DNA from: JADCCX01 sp031372765 | Lineage (GTDB): Bacteria; Pseudomonadota; Alphaproteobacteria; Rhizobiales; Beijerinckiaceae | Reading direction: 5' to 3' | Length of the DNA: 6,472 nucleotides | Assembly (NCBI GenBank): GCA_031372765.1 | Contig: JANMLW010000051.1 | Location: 1 to 6,472 of the forward strand | Shown here: piece after piece, positions 5,194 through 6,472 of the stretch | Numbering within the stretch: the first letter of the stretch is position 1 | Layout of the letters: every line of letters starts with the position of its first letter | The notes under the pieces: model-generated | Told to the model about the DNA's origin: nothing | Databases searched by the model: none | Seen by the model: the letters and a program-made list of their open reading frames with translations, nothing else | Made by a program: the position numbers and the translations under genes

Positions 5194-6087
5194 TTAACGG
5201 CGGATGATCGTGCCCGCGCCGTGATCGGTGAGGAGTTCCAGCAACACGGCGTGCGGCACCTTGCCATCCAGGATGACGACCGCTTCCACGCCACGTTCAA
5301 GTGCGTAGATGCAAGTCTCGATCTTGGGGATCATGCCGCTGTGAACTGTGCCATCGGCGATGAGTTCACGGCATTGTTCCACTGTCAGTTCAGGAATCAA
5401 GTTCTTGTTTTTGTCGAGTACGCCAGGAACGTCAGTCAGCAACAGCAACCGTTTGGCCTTCATAGCGCCGGCTATGGCCCCGGCAAAAGTGTCGGCATTG
5501 ACATTGTATGTCGCCCCATCCTCGCCCAGAGCCACGGGCGCCAGGACAGGAATGATCTCTGCACTGAGCAGGGAGTCCAGCACCTCGCGGTTGACGACCT
5601 TGGGTTCACCAACGAAACCAAGGTCGATCTCGCGCTCTATAAGCGAATCAGGGTCCTTGATGGTCCGGCGAACCTTTTCGGCAACCACCATGTTACCATC
5701 CTTGCCGGAGAGGCCCACGGCCTTGCCGCCTTCTGCGCCAATCCAGCCGACGATCTGCTTGTTGATGGAGCCGGCCAATACCATCTCGACGATCTCGACC
5801 GTCGCCTGATCGGTTACGCGCAGGCCTGCTTGAAACTCGCTCTTGATGCCCAGTTTTTCAAGCATCCTGCCGATCTGCGGCCCCCCGCCATGCACGACGA
5901 TCGGCTTCACGCCAGCAAGCTCCAGCAACACGATGTCTTCGGCAAAGTCCTCAGCCGCCGCGCGGTCGCCCATGGCATGACCGCCGTATTTCACCACGAC
6001 GATGGTCTGGTCATATTTCTGTAGATGGGGAAGTGCCTGCACCAGCGTTTCCGCCTGTGTATGCACATCGGGAAGTGTGATTGCCAT
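5194..6087 (-). CDS. argB: Acetylglutamate kinase
   Basis: 297 residues, full length. It catalyses ATP-dependent phosphorylation of N-acetyl-L-glutamate, the second step of arginine synthesis, in the cytoplasm, with the amino-acid-kinase fold. Visible motifs: VVKYGGHAM with catalytic K33, the glycine loop VHGGGPQI (65-72), the substrate-binding GLRVTD (88-93), YNVNADTFAGAIA (194-206), LLLLTDVPGVL (214-224) and SGMIPKIE (250-257), which carries the second catalytic lysine. The N-terminal helix (about 8-25) before the core is typical of the hexameric, arginine-inhibited form of the enzyme, so feedback control is likely. The ATG at 6087 gives the expected MAITLPD... start, but no clear Shine-Dalgarno precedes it and no other ATG lies in frame upstream. 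It is followed 51 bp later by the nucleotidase gene and preceded, after 109 bp, by era. Confidence 0.98.
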   Translation of the reverse strand: MAITLPDVHTQAETLVQALPHLQKYDQTIVVVKYGGHAMGDRAAAEDFAEDIVLLELAGVKPIVVHGGGPQIGRMLEKLGIKSEFQAGLRVTDQATVEIVEMVLAGSINKQIVGWIGAEGGKAVGLSGKDGNMVVAEKVRRTIKDPDSLIEREIDLGFVGEPKVVNREVLDSLLSAEIIPVLAPVALGEDGATYNVNADTFAGAIAGAMKAKRLLLLTDVPGVLDKNKNLIPELTVEQCRELIADGTVHSGMIPKIETCIYALERGVEAVVILDGKVPHAVLLELLTDHGAGTIIRR

Positions 6088-6125
6088 CGGGGAGCTGCCA
6101 CATAGGTATGAAAGAATGTCGTAAG

Positions 6126-6135
6126 CGCTATAGCG
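6126..6135. promoter_or_regulatory. Perfect 10-bp palindrome in the era-argB spacer
   Basis: CGCTATAGCG is self-complementary and lies 38 bp upstream of the argB start. On the minus strand it contains TATAGC, which could serve as a -10, with TTTCTG 16-17 bp upstream as a poor -35. No terminator is visible after era in the 109-bp spacer (6088-6196), so read-through from era is also possible. Confidence 0.25.
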
Positions 6136-6196
6136 TATGCATTCTGTTGCAGAAAGACGAAACCGTCACTGTTCGCTGCAAATTATCGGGAAGCGT

Positions 6197-6472
6197 TTAT
6201 CCCTTGGGAAACTTCAATCCCATTTCGCGGTAACGCTCGGGGTCACTCTCCCAGTTTTCGCGCACCTTGACGAAGAGAAAGAGATGCACCTTGCATTCCG
6301 CGGCTTCCGCAATGTCCTTGCGGGCGGACATGCCGATGGATTTTATGGTGGAGCCGCCATCACCCAACACGATCTTGCGCTGGCCTTCGCGCTCCACATA
6401 GATCGTCTGGCTGATCTTGACCGAGCCATCCTTGCGCACTTCCCAAGCCTCGGTTTCAACCGTGGAGCGATA
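6197..6472 (-). CDS. era: GTPase Era, C-terminal KH domain (partial, 5' end beyond the window)
   Basis: The reading frame is open to the window edge; 91 C-terminal residues are visible, starting YRSTVETEAWEVRKDGS. They form the type II KH domain that binds the 3' end of 16S rRNA during 30S maturation: IYVEREGQRKIVLGDGGSTIK with the GxxG loop as GDGG (visible residues 37-40), then ARKDIAEAAECKVHLFLFVKVRENW and the terminal SDPERYREMGLKFPKG, which is characteristic of alphaproteobacterial Era. The N-terminal GTPase domain lies outside. The apparent internal start (GTG encoding V in EVRKDGS) is not a real start. The usual downstream neighbour recO is absent; argB follows instead. Confidence 0.93.
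   Translation of the reverse strand, partial: YRSTVETEAWEVRKDGSVKISQTIYVEREGQRKIVLGDGGSTIKSIGMSARKDIAEAAECKVHLFLFVKVRENWESDPERYREMGLKFPKG

Noticed and set aside
5131..6024. 297-codon open frame on the plus strand opposite argB
   Set aside because: It is a mirror of the argB coding strand, has no recognisable domain, and argB is unambiguous by motifs over its whole length.

Overview
The window looks like a chromosomal, mostly core-genome segment of an alphaproteobacterium, most likely of the order Hyphomicrobiales (Rhizobiales). The reasons are the rhizobial-type CarD, the DUF6356 protein next to an Lrp/AsnC regulator, the argB plus HAD pyrimidine 5'-nucleotidase pair, the Era C-terminus ending in a VRENW...ERYREMGL-type tail, and an intergenic palindrome built on CCTCATCCTGAGG. 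Genus cannot be fixed from sequence alone. I see no transposase, integrase, phage gene or CRISPR array.

Layout, left to right. 98-688 (+) carD, a global RNA-polymerase-binding regulator, closed by a textbook intrinsic terminator (725-748). 837-2165 (+) a TadG-like membrane-anchored von Willebrand factor A protein, standing alone without other tad/pilus genes. 2205-2349 a large imperfect inverted repeat filling the space between this gene and the oppositely oriented Lrp/AsnC regulator (2356-2817, -). The regulator diverges from a small DUF6356 membrane protein (2946-3221, +), with a 24-bp dyad between them that is a good operator candidate. 3286-4083 (-) thiD of thiamine synthesis, convergent with the DUF6356 gene. 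4195-4269 (-) tRNA-Gly(GCC) with encoded CCA, flanked by a 17-bp tandem repeat on its 3' side and hairpins on its 5' side. 4393-5142 (-) HAD pyrimidine 5'-nucleotidase and 5194-6087 (-) argB of arginine synthesis, closely spaced and probably co-transcribed. 6197-6472 (-) the C-terminal KH domain of the ribosome-assembly GTPase Era, cut by the window edge.

The genes are housekeeping or regulatory and do not form one pathway. From thiD to era everything is on the minus strand. From carD to DUF6356 the genes are on the plus strand apart from the Lrp gene. No gene-free stretch exceeds 200 bases. I did not find a convincing new multi-gene system. The points most worth following are the long palindrome at the convergent tadG-like/lrp junction, the Lrp-DUF6356 divergent pair with its dyad, the orphan TadG-like protein, and the unusual era-argB adjacency.
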